From: Marinoscillum furvescens DSM 4134
Lineage (GTDB): Bacteria; Bacteroidota; Bacteroidia; Cytophagales; Cyclobacteriaceae
Direction: 5' to 3'
Assembly: GCF_003386095.1 (NCBI RefSeq)
Contig: NZ_QREG01000016.1
Location: forward strand, 96,863 to 160,862
Length of the DNA stretch: 64,000 nt
The notes beneath the pieces were generated by a model, which worked only from the letters and a program-made list of their open reading frames with translations, was not told the origin of the DNA and did no database searches. Each line of letters begins with the position of its first letter. The stretch's first letter is position 1. Shown here piece by piece: positions 34,263 to 42,864 of the stretch. The position numbers were made by a program, and so were the translations under genes.

Positions 34263-37200
34263 TTATTCTTTGATAATTTTATACTGTAATGTACCTGCCT
34301 GAATTTCCAGATCTAGCAGATAAATTCCCGAACTCTGGTCTGAAAAATCTAAGGAAGAATCAATAGCTCCAGACTTTAAAGCTTTTCCCGTCAGGTCTCT
34401 CAGGACAAATTTTCCAGAAATAGCCCCTGAAATCCACAACTTACTCTTGACTGGGTTTGGGTAGACCATCAAACTACCCTGAGTGTTCGAATTGAGCACT
34501 GGCTCTTCCTCCTTGGGGCATTCGCCTTCTGCAGGGTCCAGTCCTGTATTTCCGCCCACACATCGTCCGCACCGATCGATGTAGGCACTACCCCCGGCAT
34601 CACCATTACAATCGTCACTGGGGGCTGCTCCAGAGGGCTGCCAATCTGGGCCAGGCACCCAATAAGGCTGCCCGCGCTCGTATGCACCAGCATCTGGGGC
34701 TTCTCCTGAGCTATTATCTGTAATGCCATCGATACTCATACCAGCATCTACAGCCATGATTCCTTCTTTTGGCATAAAATTGCGATTGGCAAAATCTTCA
34801 AATGGATCTGCATCGAGCTCAAGGGTTACATTATTTTTCAGGTCTGTCGCATGGTATTCACTGTTGTTGGCAAGTGTATTGTAAACCGGCACATTGGTAA
34901 ATTCATAACCATTGACCCATCTGCCCATGGTGGAGCTCTCCGGGCTGTCCATACTCCACACCGTATTGTTGTAGATCTGCAGGTTTGTACCGGCCCAGTT
35001 GATCTGAATACCAGCCCACTCCAGGTTCCAAAGCACATTATGATCTACCACTACGTCTACTGTGGAGTTGTCCAGGTAAATTCCCGTGGCTTTATAGCTA
35101 TTGAAATGCTCATTTCTGGAACTGATATCATGGATCCAATTGTGGTGAATGCGCGTATTGCCGTAATTGCCACAACACATGTAAATGGCTCCACAGTCAT
35201 CATTGATCAGGTTAGCAGCATACAAATCATTATACGCTATTTCTGCGCCTTTGCCTCCTCCGTTGATCAGGTCACGACCGGCATTGAATATTTCATTGTG
35301 CAAGATCTTGTTAGCGCCTGAGAGCCTGATAGGTGCCGCATAGCTACCACTGTAGTCAAAATTGCCTACGTAGCTGTTTTGCACAACATTGCCTACACCA
35401 TTTACTATCACGCCACTGCCTGAACCAAATTGAATGTTGCAGCGATTGATTACATTGTTTTGAGAGCTGCCACTAAGCTGAATAGAAGCTATTCCCGGGC
35501 GAAAAGACTGGTTTGCAGCACTGCCCTCTGCAGACAAACTGTGTGTTCCATAAAGTATTTCCACATCTTCTATCAGGCAATTCGTAGCGCCTTCCATGCG
35601 TAGGTTACCCCCATTCAGTTTCAGTCCGCGAATGGTCACCTGATCTCGGTCTTGTAAGTTAAAGCAAGAGACACGCTGCCTGACCTCCACAGACTTTCCT
35701 TCTAACGACACGCCTCCTGGAGCTTGAAAAAACAATTCATTGGTGGCACCATTTACATACCACTCTCCATCAGTATCTAGCGCCTCAAAACTGTTGTACA
35801 GGATGAACTCTCCTCCGTTTGATGGGCTATGAGACCCATTAAAAAACCAGTCATCAGGAAGGGTTTGGAAGCCAACAGAGCCAGCCGGATTACTTGTGAT
35901 CTTACGCCTCCAGGAGGTCCAGCGGCTTTTGCCCAAAAACCAAACCACCCCTCCATTTTCAAACCCCTGAGCAGGAATACTCGAATTTTCTATGGTGCTG
36001 GCTGAGCCAAATCCCTTAGCAGACTGCAGATCAAAAGGATCAAAGCTTTCTTTATTCGGCCAACGAGCAAGGTTCATGAGTTGATCATCAAACATTACCG
36101 AGTTTTGCTCTCCAAGCGAAAAAGCAATTTCCGTTTTGTAAATCTTACCTGTATGCACAGTCCAGTCGTTGTAGCTCTCAAAAGCCGAGATAACCACCTC
36201 ATCTCCCTCTACTGCCTCAAAGGTCACACCATCGGAAACAGGCTTCACATACTCACGGTAAGTCCCTTCAGCAATCACACACTTCTCACCGGGCAGCATT
36301 TCGTCAGCCGCTCGCTGGATTGTTAAAAATGGAGCTTCGGCTGTGCCGGGGTTATCATCAGACCCTGACTTAGCCACATAAAACACACCCTCGAAACAAG
36401 TAACACCTGCTGTACCGCAAGCCACCACCTCAAAGCTGGTGGAAGCAGAGGCCTCATGGTAAAACTCATTACCTGCTTGTGTGGCTGTGACGGTCACGGT
36501 GCCTTCTATACCGTCTAATATCAACTGGTTGCCATCCAGTGAAGCCGGGCCAGATACAGCAAGTGCTAGCTCAAGTCCCGATGAAGCTGATGCTTCTACT
36601 CGAATGGGACGAGATTTCACACCCTGATCTGGAATTTGGCCTAGTTCAATCTGTTGATGTGCCTTGCTAATGCTAAACGTTTGCTCTACAGGAGTAGCGG
36701 CATTGTAGTTGGCATCTCCTGCCTGATGAGCGCTAATGGAAGCTTCTCCTATTCCTGTAATAGTCACTTCACTTCCTTCAATGGAAATATTTTCCGTAAG
36801 GGCAACATATTCTACTGTTAACCCTGAACTCGCCGTTGCCAGCAGTTCAAACGCCGGATCACCATAGGCCTTTTCAGTAATGGCTGGAAAGGTGATTTGC
36901 TGATCTTCTTTATTGGGGTCTGTGACAATGAGCGTGCGCACTACTGGATCTGCCGGTGCATACTCCTCATCGCCCTCCTGAGTGGCCGTAATCTGCGTGG
37001 ACCCATCGCCAACAATCGACACCACATTACCATTGATAGTAGCCACATTGGTATTGGAGCTGGCATAGCTGACTTGTAGCCCGGAGGAAGCAGTGGCAGT
37101 CAGCTCAAAGTCAGCATCCCCTACTTGTCGGTTGGCTAGATCAGCGAAGGTTATTTCCTGAGGCGCTTTATACACAGTTTGCACCAATTCAAAATCATCC

Positions 37201-37733
37201 ACAAAATAGGTTCCTACATTGGCTCTAAAGTCTATGTCAAACCTGATTTGACTATAGTCCGTACCGGCTACATCTGTAGCAAATGGAAATACAATTTCCT
37301 CCCAATCACCCCCTGTATAGACAATAGCAGTATCTGCAATAGACACCACAGGATCGGTTAAATAATCTCCTATACTTAAAAGAATTTCTTGACTCCCTGC
37401 CTGCTCTGCTTTTACATAAAACCGGAGTTCATAGGTTGTCTGAGTCTTGATACCCGTGACCTCTCTTCTGAGCCCGGCCATTCCGGCTACTTCTTTCCCT
37501 CCTGTGGTTTCAATATTTATAGACACCCCGTACGCGCCTGACCTGGCGGCAGCTTCAGTACGCGATACATTCATTTTACTATCTCCCCAGCGTTTATAAT
37601 GCCAGTCATCCACTACGGAAGACCAACCGGGATTTCCCGCTTCAAACCCTCCGTTATAATCCATCAGATTACTTTCCTGCGCATGCAGCACAGATACCAT
37701 TAAGCATACAAACAGTTGAAAAAGGTTTTTCAT
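34263..37733 (-). CDS. T9SS-secreted multidomain beta-helix protein (candidate galactan-active enzyme)
   Basis: A protein of about 1156 residues. The ATG at 37733 is chosen because the in-frame start at 37766 lies inside a terminator hairpin; it gives signal peptide MKNLFQLFVCLMVSVLHAQ. Domains in order: a CBM4/9-like jelly-roll (about 24-185); three MBG-like Ig repeats (about 190-450, each with VGDADFELTATASSGL-type sequence); a right-handed parallel beta-helix (about 455-1045) starting FYVAKSGSDDNPGTAEAPFL and rich in NN, HN and GN turns; a Cys-rich linker (DDCNGDAGGSAYIDRCGRC) seen in secreted agarases; and a T9SS tail (VYPNPVKSKLWISG ... YKIIKE). Beta-helix folds occur in lyases and several GH families; the catalytic class cannot be named from sequence alone. 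Confidence 0.7.
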   Translation of the reverse strand: MKNLFQLFVCLMVSVLHAQESNLMDYNGGFEAGNPGWSSVVDDWHYKRWGDSKMNVSRTEAAARSGAYGVSINIETTGGKEVAGMAGLRREVTGIKTQTTYELRFYVKAEQAGSQEILLSIGDYLTDPVVSIADTAIVYTGGDWEEIVFPFATDVAGTDYSQIRFDIDFRANVGTYFVDDFELVQTVYKAPQEITFADLANRQVGDADFELTATASSGLQVSYASSNTNVATINGNVVSIVGDGSTQITATQEGDEEYAPADPVVRTLIVTDPNKEDQQITFPAITEKAYGDPAFELLATASSGLTVEYVALTENISIEGSEVTITGIGEASISAHQAGDANYNAATPVEQTFSISKAHQQIELGQIPDQGVKSRPIRVEASASSGLELALAVSGPASLDGNQLILDGIEGTVTVTATQAGNEFYHEASASTSFEVVACGTAGVTCFEGVFYVAKSGSDDNPGTAEAPFLTIQRAADEMLPGEKCVIAEGTYREYVKPVSDGVTFEAVEGDEVVISAFESYNDWTVHTGKIYKTEIAFSLGEQNSVMFDDQLMNLARWPNKESFDPFDLQSAKGFGSASTIENSSIPAQGFENGGVVWFLGKSRWTSWRRKITSNPAGSVGFQTLPDDWFFNGSHSPSNGGEFILYNSFEALDTDGEWYVNGATNELFFQAPGGVSLEGKSVEVRQRVSCFNLQDRDQVTIRGLKLNGGNLRMEGATNCLIEDVEILYGTHSLSAEGSAANQSFRPGIASIQLSGSSQNNVINRCNIQFGSGSGVIVNGVGNVVQNSYVGNFDYSGSYAAPIRLSGANKILHNEIFNAGRDLINGGGKGAEIAYNDLYAANLINDDCGAIYMCCGNYGNTRIHHNWIHDISSRNEHFNSYKATGIYLDNSTVDVVVDHNVLWNLEWAGIQINWAGTNLQIYNNTVWSMDSPESSTMGRWVNGYEFTNVPVYNTLANNSEYHATDLKNNVTLELDADPFEDFANRNFMPKEGIMAVDAGMSIDGITDNSSGEAPDAGAYERGQPYWVPGPDWQPSGAAPSDDCNGDAGGSAYIDRCGRCVGGNTGLDPAEGECPKEEEPVLNSNTQGSLMVYPNPVKSKLWISGAISGKFVLRDLTGKALKSGAIDSSLDFSDQSSGIYLLDLEIQAGTLQYKIIKE

Positions 37734-37743
37734 ATCATTCCAT

Positions 37744-37785
37744 TTTAAAAAAATAGCCCATGGCATGAATTGCCACAGGCTATTT
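37744..37785 (-). terminator. Rho-independent terminator after GH29
   Basis: AAATAGCC (37751-37758) pairs with GGCTATTT (37778-37785), with an inner GGCA/TGCC helix, and on the minus strand continues into a run of T residues. It ends the GH29 transcript (stop at 37841) and shows that the beta-helix gene downstream needs its own promoter and the later start codon. Confidence 0.85.
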
Positions 37786-37840
37786 GAAATAAACCACTAT
37801 GAAGAAAATATTACAGTTTTTTGTGTACTCATCACAAGCA

Positions 37841-39376
37841 TTAAAAGATGACTTTAAAGGCGCAGGCGTAGTTTCCTTTGGCTGAAGTCTGAATATTCAA
37901 CCCCTCTGGAGTTTGCTCCCATCGAAGCTTTTCGACACTGCTCACCAATTGTACATCTGTGATCTTTTTGCCTCCCAAATACATACTCTCACTTCCAAGG
38001 GAAGTGATGGTATAGTCACCACTTTCACTATAATCCATAGCTATGGCGTAGAGGTGACCGTCTTTGGTGGTAAACCGAATATCCTGAGAGGTAAGTTCTT
38101 TGTTTTTACTTTCGGTATGGTGACCGGTAGCCACTTCAGTAGGCCCTTCACCAAAAACCACCCAAGGCCTAGTACCATAGATAGCCTCCCCATTTTTTTG
38201 GAGCCATCTCCCCAGCTCTTGCAAAACCTGCTGCTGATCCGCTGGAATAGTGCCGTCTGCTTTGGGGCCCACATTTAGCAGTAGGTTACCATTTTTACTT
38301 ACGATATCTATGAGGTCATCCACAATTGTGTTGGGCGATTTTGACTTCCAGTTCGTAACATAGCACCAGGAATTTTTCCCAATAGAAGTGTCCGTTTGCC
38401 ATGGATATTTACTGATATCAGACATCTTTCCGCGCTCGAGATCCAGCACATTGGTACCTGGCGGATAAGACTCAAACCCGTTAAAATTTTTATTTTGGAG
38501 TACTACCTCTTTGTTCCATTCAGTGGCCTTGTTGTAATAGTAAGCAGCTAGTTTGGGATGATAGGGGCGGTACTCCTCTCTGTCTATCACAAAATCGAAC
38601 CATAATACGTCCGGCTGATAGTTGTCAATGATGTCTTTGGTGCGTGCCCACCACAGTTCTAAAAATTCGGTGTCTGCAGGCGTATAGGGCTCATGTTTTC
38701 TACCGTAGAGACCGGCATATTGCGGGTCATTTGTATCAAATCCAGATTTTTTATTGAAGTAGTCCCAGTTAAAAGCAAAATGTGACGATGCACCTACTTT
38801 TAGCCCCTGGGCTTTGCCTGCCTTGATCAGTTCACCGAGCACATCTCGTTTGGGGCCCATGTTTACGGCATTCCACCGGGTGACTTTAGAATCATACATG
38901 GCAAATGCATCGTGATGCTCAGCTACAGGCACAATGTATCGTGCTCCTGCCTGTTTAAACAACTCCACCCATTGCTGAGCGTCAAACTGCTCTGCTGTGA
39001 AGAGTGGAATAAAATCTTTGTAACCAAATGTATCGGGGTGTCCATAGTTTTTAAGGTGATACTGATGCGCGAAAGAAGGCTCTTTCTTAATTACCTCCCC
39101 TGTGGGGCTCCACACTACAGAGTCTTGGTACATCCAGCGTGGGTACCACTCAGACCCATGTGCAGGCACACTATATGGCCCCCAATGAATAAATATACCC
39201 AGCTTGGCATCTCGAAACCATTCTGGGGTTTCGTACTTTTTGAGAGATTCCCAATTGGGCTCGTAGTGTTCAGTCCTTTCTCTAGCTGATTCAAGTTTAT
39301 CTTCTCTTTTTAAGAAGAAGAGAGCGGAAGCGCTCATCACCACTACCACCAGGCCTGTCATTATCCTGATTTTCAT
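37841..39376 (-). CDS. GH29 alpha-L-fucosidase-like enzyme
   Basis: A 511-residue GH29 protein. The N-terminus MKIRIMTGLVVVVMSASALFFLKREDK looks like a membrane anchor without lipobox or clear cleavage site. Features are AKLGIFIHWGPYSVPAHGSEWY (residues 57-77), VAEHHDAFAMYDS (151-163) and nucleophile D261 in DVLWFDFVIDRE. The run LNVGPKADGTIPADQQQ is the normal end of the barrel, followed by a C-terminal beta domain. It is flanked by terminators on both sides (37744-37785 and 39406-39442), so it is a single-gene unit. Of the three GH29 proteins in the window it shares HHDAFAMYDS-type residues with classical fucosidases. An alpha-L-galactosidase role is possible in a porphyran setting. Confidence 0.9.
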   Translation of the reverse strand: MKIRIMTGLVVVVMSASALFFLKREDKLESARERTEHYEPNWESLKKYETPEWFRDAKLGIFIHWGPYSVPAHGSEWYPRWMYQDSVVWSPTGEVIKKEPSFAHQYHLKNYGHPDTFGYKDFIPLFTAEQFDAQQWVELFKQAGARYIVPVAEHHDAFAMYDSKVTRWNAVNMGPKRDVLGELIKAGKAQGLKVGASSHFAFNWDYFNKKSGFDTNDPQYAGLYGRKHEPYTPADTEFLELWWARTKDIIDNYQPDVLWFDFVIDREEYRPYHPKLAAYYYNKATEWNKEVVLQNKNFNGFESYPPGTNVLDLERGKMSDISKYPWQTDTSIGKNSWCYVTNWKSKSPNTIVDDLIDIVSKNGNLLLNVGPKADGTIPADQQQVLQELGRWLQKNGEAIYGTRPWVVFGEGPTEVATGHHTESKNKELTSQDIRFTTKDGHLYAIAMDYSESGDYTITSLGSESMYLGGKKITDVQLVSSVEKLRWEQTPEGLNIQTSAKGNYACAFKVIF

Positions 39377-39405
39377 GAGTGTGTTTTAGTTAATGTTGCA
39401 CACTT

Positions 39406-39442
39406 TATAAAAATATCCGCGACCAACTGGTCGCGGATATTT
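39406..39442 (-). terminator. Rho-independent terminator of the second uptake operon
   Basis: Arms of 15 bases (39411-39425 and 39428-39442, AAATATCCGCGACCA and its complement) form a nearly loopless GC-rich stem followed on the minus strand by TTTTTAT. It lies 13 bases after the stop of the PKD/CBM lipoprotein gene. Confidence 0.92.
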
Positions 39443-39454
39443 AGGGTACAGACC

Positions 39455-41029
39455 TTAAGGTCTTTCTTCTTTTACTGCAATACTCCAGTCATCTATATAC
39501 ATAGGGCCTGCAGCACTGTTGTGTCTAAACATGAAGTAGAAATCTTCATTACTGTTATTGTGCTCATATTCTTTCACAAGCTCTGTCCACTCTCCTTTGG
39601 TAACATCTCCAGTGGAAGTCCAAAACTGTTTCCCAAACCAACCTGGCGTATCTGAACGTATCCATGGGGAAAGTGCGGCAGCATCGTTTGAAGGATCTAC
39701 AAAAACTTTAAATCTAAGTTCGTAAACAACACCTTCTTCCAATTGGAAGAACTCACTAGTAGTAGAACTTTGTGCCGATACGAAATTACCTCCTGCTTCG
39801 TATGAAAGCTTTAGAGAATAAGACCCTGAGGCAGCCTGCTCAGTAGAGTATTCTATGCTTCCGCTACTATCCCAGGTAGGTTCCCATCCGGCTGTTCCTC
39901 CTGCTCCGCCTACTTCAAAACCTGAATCAGGTCCTGCCAGGTTAGGGTTTTGATACATCTCAACAGGCTCATTCGAAAAGGACTCGAGAGATCTGGTGTC
40001 AATGGAAGTCAGATTACCTCCACTGTAAGACACTGTGATGTTATCATTCTGATAAATAGGCTCAGATAAAGTAAGTAGAAGCTGACTTCCATCTGCCGGG
40101 TTTTTCTCCACTTTTTTCACAGCTATTTCACCAACAGCCTCAACATCTACAGTAAAGAATGACTCCTGACCACCGAAATCTTCAAATTCACCATTGAAGC
40201 TAAGCACGATGGTTTCGTCTTCACGCTCAGTGATGGTCCCAATTTGCTCAAATGGCAAACTAGACGGTATTACCTTGATAGGGTTTGGGATACGTAGAAA
40301 ATCCGATCCACCAGGAATGTTTTCACCTGAACGACTAGACCTTAAAGTCGCGCTATAAACGCCTAGTCTCGTAAAAGTTACTGTCGAAATACTATCAGCA
40401 CTGTTCTTTCCTGCTACACTCCAGCCACGGTCATTTGGACGACCCTGTGTTGATACATCTACAAAATCAATGGATTCGCCAGCTTCAATTACCAATGTAT
40501 CTTCACTCAATGGAATCTCAGCACCTTTGTAGAAAATCTTGGCCTCAGCTTTGATAGAATCATAAACATCTACCATGAATTGTTTTTCATAGAGCCATCT
40601 ACCGTCTGGTTGCTGTACAGCAGCTACTGTATCCAGCCCTCTAAAAGCTACAGAATCTTTGAAGTAGTTTCTCAGCGTCACGATTTGCTGGCCGGGTTCA
40701 GTGAACAATACATGAATGGTCTTTTCATCCGAAACGGTATCCCCTCTATTTACGATCTTATCGGAATATACCGTATCCTTTCGAGTGATGGTTCCTTCAA
40801 GGAAAAATGCTCCTCCAGGAATGATCCAGGCATGCTCTAGCGCGTTTACAGACAAATCTGAAAAGGAAACATACCCATTAATCCCTGCACTCCACAGTGC
40901 TGAATCCTTACGAAACTCTGTGGTATACCAGCCCACATCACTAAAGTCTGTGGGCGCTACATAATCCTCTTCACAAGCCATGAAAACCACAGCAAGAAGA
41001 AGCGTTGCTATTTTTATAATATTTTTCAT
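39455..41029 (-). CDS. PKD/CBM-type surface glycan-binding lipoprotein
   Basis: A 524-residue lipoprotein (lipobox MAC, C19). The first part has PKD-like domains (VSFSDLSVNALEHAWIIPGG near residue 55, IDFVDVSTQGRPNDRGWSVAG near residue 190). A middle Ig-like region (residues about 255-360) contains VEKNPADGSQLLLTLSEPIYQNDNITV-type sequence. A C-terminal CBM4/9-like jelly-roll begins GFEVGGAGGTAGWEPTWDSS and ends MYIDDWSIAVKEERP. It occupies the SusE position, its ATG overlapping the SusD stop by one base, and is the last gene before a strong terminator. The expected role is polysaccharide capture at the cell surface. No enzyme motif was found. Confidence 0.8.
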   Translation of the reverse strand: MKNIIKIATLLLAVVFMACEEDYVAPTDFSDVGWYTTEFRKDSALWSAGINGYVSFSDLSVNALEHAWIIPGGAFFLEGTITRKDTVYSDKIVNRGDTVSDEKTIHVLFTEPGQQIVTLRNYFKDSVAFRGLDTVAAVQQPDGRWLYEKQFMVDVYDSIKAEAKIFYKGAEIPLSEDTLVIEAGESIDFVDVSTQGRPNDRGWSVAGKNSADSISTVTFTRLGVYSATLRSSRSGENIPGGSDFLRIPNPIKVIPSSLPFEQIGTITEREDETIVLSFNGEFEDFGGQESFFTVDVEAVGEIAVKKVEKNPADGSQLLLTLSEPIYQNDNITVSYSGGNLTSIDTRSLESFSNEPVEMYQNPNLAGPDSGFEVGGAGGTAGWEPTWDSSGSIEYSTEQAASGSYSLKLSYEAGGNFVSAQSSTTSEFFQLEEGVVYELRFKVFVDPSNDAAALSPWIRSDTPGWFGKQFWTSTGDVTKGEWTELVKEYEHNNSNEDFYFMFRHNSAAGPMYIDDWSIAVKEERP

Positions 41030-42846
41030 TACTGATCAGAGTTAGAGTTGATTAAATTATTTGTGGTAAGCTCTGAGTTTGGAATCGGCCAATAAGCATG
41101 GGCTGACTCGATATAATTACTTGCTGGCATAGATCGATCTACATACCTATTGTGTGCTTCATCCACTGTAGATACTCTTATCAAAGAAGAAGCCCAACGA
41201 GTAGCTTGATTTCCTTTCTGATCGATGAACTGATGGTCTTCAGCATTGTAAAGTCCTACAGATAGCTCTTCGAAACGCTCTTTGGTGATTCCCCATCTTC
41301 TGAGGTCAATGGTACGAATGGCGTGACCTTCAGCAGACAACTCCAACGGACGCTCCACATACATAAGGTGGTCCATCAATGTTCTGGCATTGTAAGTGAC
41401 TCCATCATGTTGATTAGCAGGGTATTCGCCAGTACCGTCTTGTCCAAGCAATACAGTTTTAGCACGTCTTCTTATACGGTTGATATAGCGCATGGCTTCT
41501 TCCACTCCAGCGTCATCTGTACCACCTTTGATCAGACACTCTGCATACATCAGGTAGACATCTGCCAGACGAATCAATCGCATATTGATGCCTGAACGTT
41601 GCGCCGGATTGAAATCACGCTCGCTTTCTACGATAGCCCAGTTAGTGTATTTTCTCCAGTAAGCTGTTTCACCGTTATTAAATGGAGCAGCCTGAGCTGG
41701 AGTAGCCTGGTAATAGGGTAGAATGTCGTCCACTAACGCAATACTTTGTGAAGTACGATGCGAATAAGGCCTTAGCACAACCGAATCCTCACCATTAGAT
41801 GCAGTTAAAGGTTCACCTTCTTCATCCACCACCGTCACATAGTTGTCAGGGTCGTTTTCATCCACCTGCTCCTCTTTATAAGCCATGATCAACCAACACG
41901 CTGGGTATACACTTCTCCATCCACCAACGGGGCTAAATGAGTAGTTGAGGTTATTAGAAACCTGCTCCTCACTCCATACACTCTCCTCTGATTTAAACTG
42001 CGTGGTATAGCTTATTTCGAGTATCGATTCCTGGTTAAACTCATTCAACGAAGTGAAGTTATCACCTAAGTTGCTTACTAAAGAATAACCATAATCAGGG
42101 TTTTCTATTACATCTTTGAAGTACTCCGCAGCAGTAGTGTAATCACTGTCGTATAAGTAACTCTTACCCAATACTGCCGTAGCAGCACCTGCAGTCACCC
42201 TGCCAAGATTTGGAGAGTAGCTCGGAGGCAAGTTCTCTCTGGCATATTCCAGATCTTCACGGTAAAAGGCCTTTATTACTTCAGACTCACTCAAAGGTTG
42301 CTTAAACTCCTGATCGTTTTGAGGAATGAAATCAAATAATACCACCGCACCTTCATTGAAAGACGTGTTTAGGTAGAAGTAAAACAATCCTCTAAAAAAC
42401 CTTGCTTCAGCATAGATCAGGTCAGCAATCTCCTGACTCTCTTCTCCCTCGAATGTCCCCGTAAGACGTTCATAGGCTCTTATCACCTGATTCGCTCTAA
42501 AAACACCTTTATACAAAGACTGCCATTTACCATTTGGCGCACCAGATGACTCTGTAAATGTTTGCAAGAAGTATTCGTTAGACGTATTGGGTCTTCCCCA
42601 TCCTGGCCAGGACAAATCACTTCTATTGATTTCAGAAGTTACCTGATAAATGCCTTGATCCTTGAACGAATTATATACGGCATTTATACCTAATTCCAGA
42701 TCACCAACAGTTTTCCAAAAACTATCCGTAGACAGTTCATTGGGATTTACTTCTTCTAAAAAATCTTTTTCGCAGCTGACAAAAGGCACACTTCCAAGAA
42801 TTAAGCCTATTGCCAGGAATATTGATTTATAAAATGCTTTTTTCAT
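41029..42846 (-). CDS. SusD-like nutrient-binding lipoprotein
   Basis: A 605-residue SusD/RagB protein with lipobox FVSC (C25) followed by EKDFLEEVNPNELSTDSFWKT. Typical features are ARFFRGLFYFYLNTSFN near residue 145, IRLADVYLMYAECLIKGG near residue 440, YINRIRRRAKTVLL and ELSAEGHAIRTIDLRRWGI near residue 525, and the final PIPNSELTTNNLINSNSDQ. It lies 18 bases after its SusC gene and overlaps the following lipoprotein gene by one base, so the three are co-translated. It should bind the same oligosaccharides as the SusC pore at 42865. It is distinct from both SusD proteins of the other operon. Confidence 0.94.
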   Translation of the reverse strand: MKKAFYKSIFLAIGLILGSVPFVSCEKDFLEEVNPNELSTDSFWKTVGDLELGINAVYNSFKDQGIYQVTSEINRSDLSWPGWGRPNTSNEYFLQTFTESSGAPNGKWQSLYKGVFRANQVIRAYERLTGTFEGEESQEIADLIYAEARFFRGLFYFYLNTSFNEGAVVLFDFIPQNDQEFKQPLSESEVIKAFYREDLEYARENLPPSYSPNLGRVTAGAATAVLGKSYLYDSDYTTAAEYFKDVIENPDYGYSLVSNLGDNFTSLNEFNQESILEISYTTQFKSEESVWSEEQVSNNLNYSFSPVGGWRSVYPACWLIMAYKEEQVDENDPDNYVTVVDEEGEPLTASNGEDSVVLRPYSHRTSQSIALVDDILPYYQATPAQAAPFNNGETAYWRKYTNWAIVESERDFNPAQRSGINMRLIRLADVYLMYAECLIKGGTDDAGVEEAMRYINRIRRRAKTVLLGQDGTGEYPANQHDGVTYNARTLMDHLMYVERPLELSAEGHAIRTIDLRRWGITKERFEELSVGLYNAEDHQFIDQKGNQATRWASSLIRVSTVDEAHNRYVDRSMPASNYIESAHAYWPIPNSELTTNNLINSNSDQ

Positions 42847-42864
42847 AACAATGTATGTTTATTC

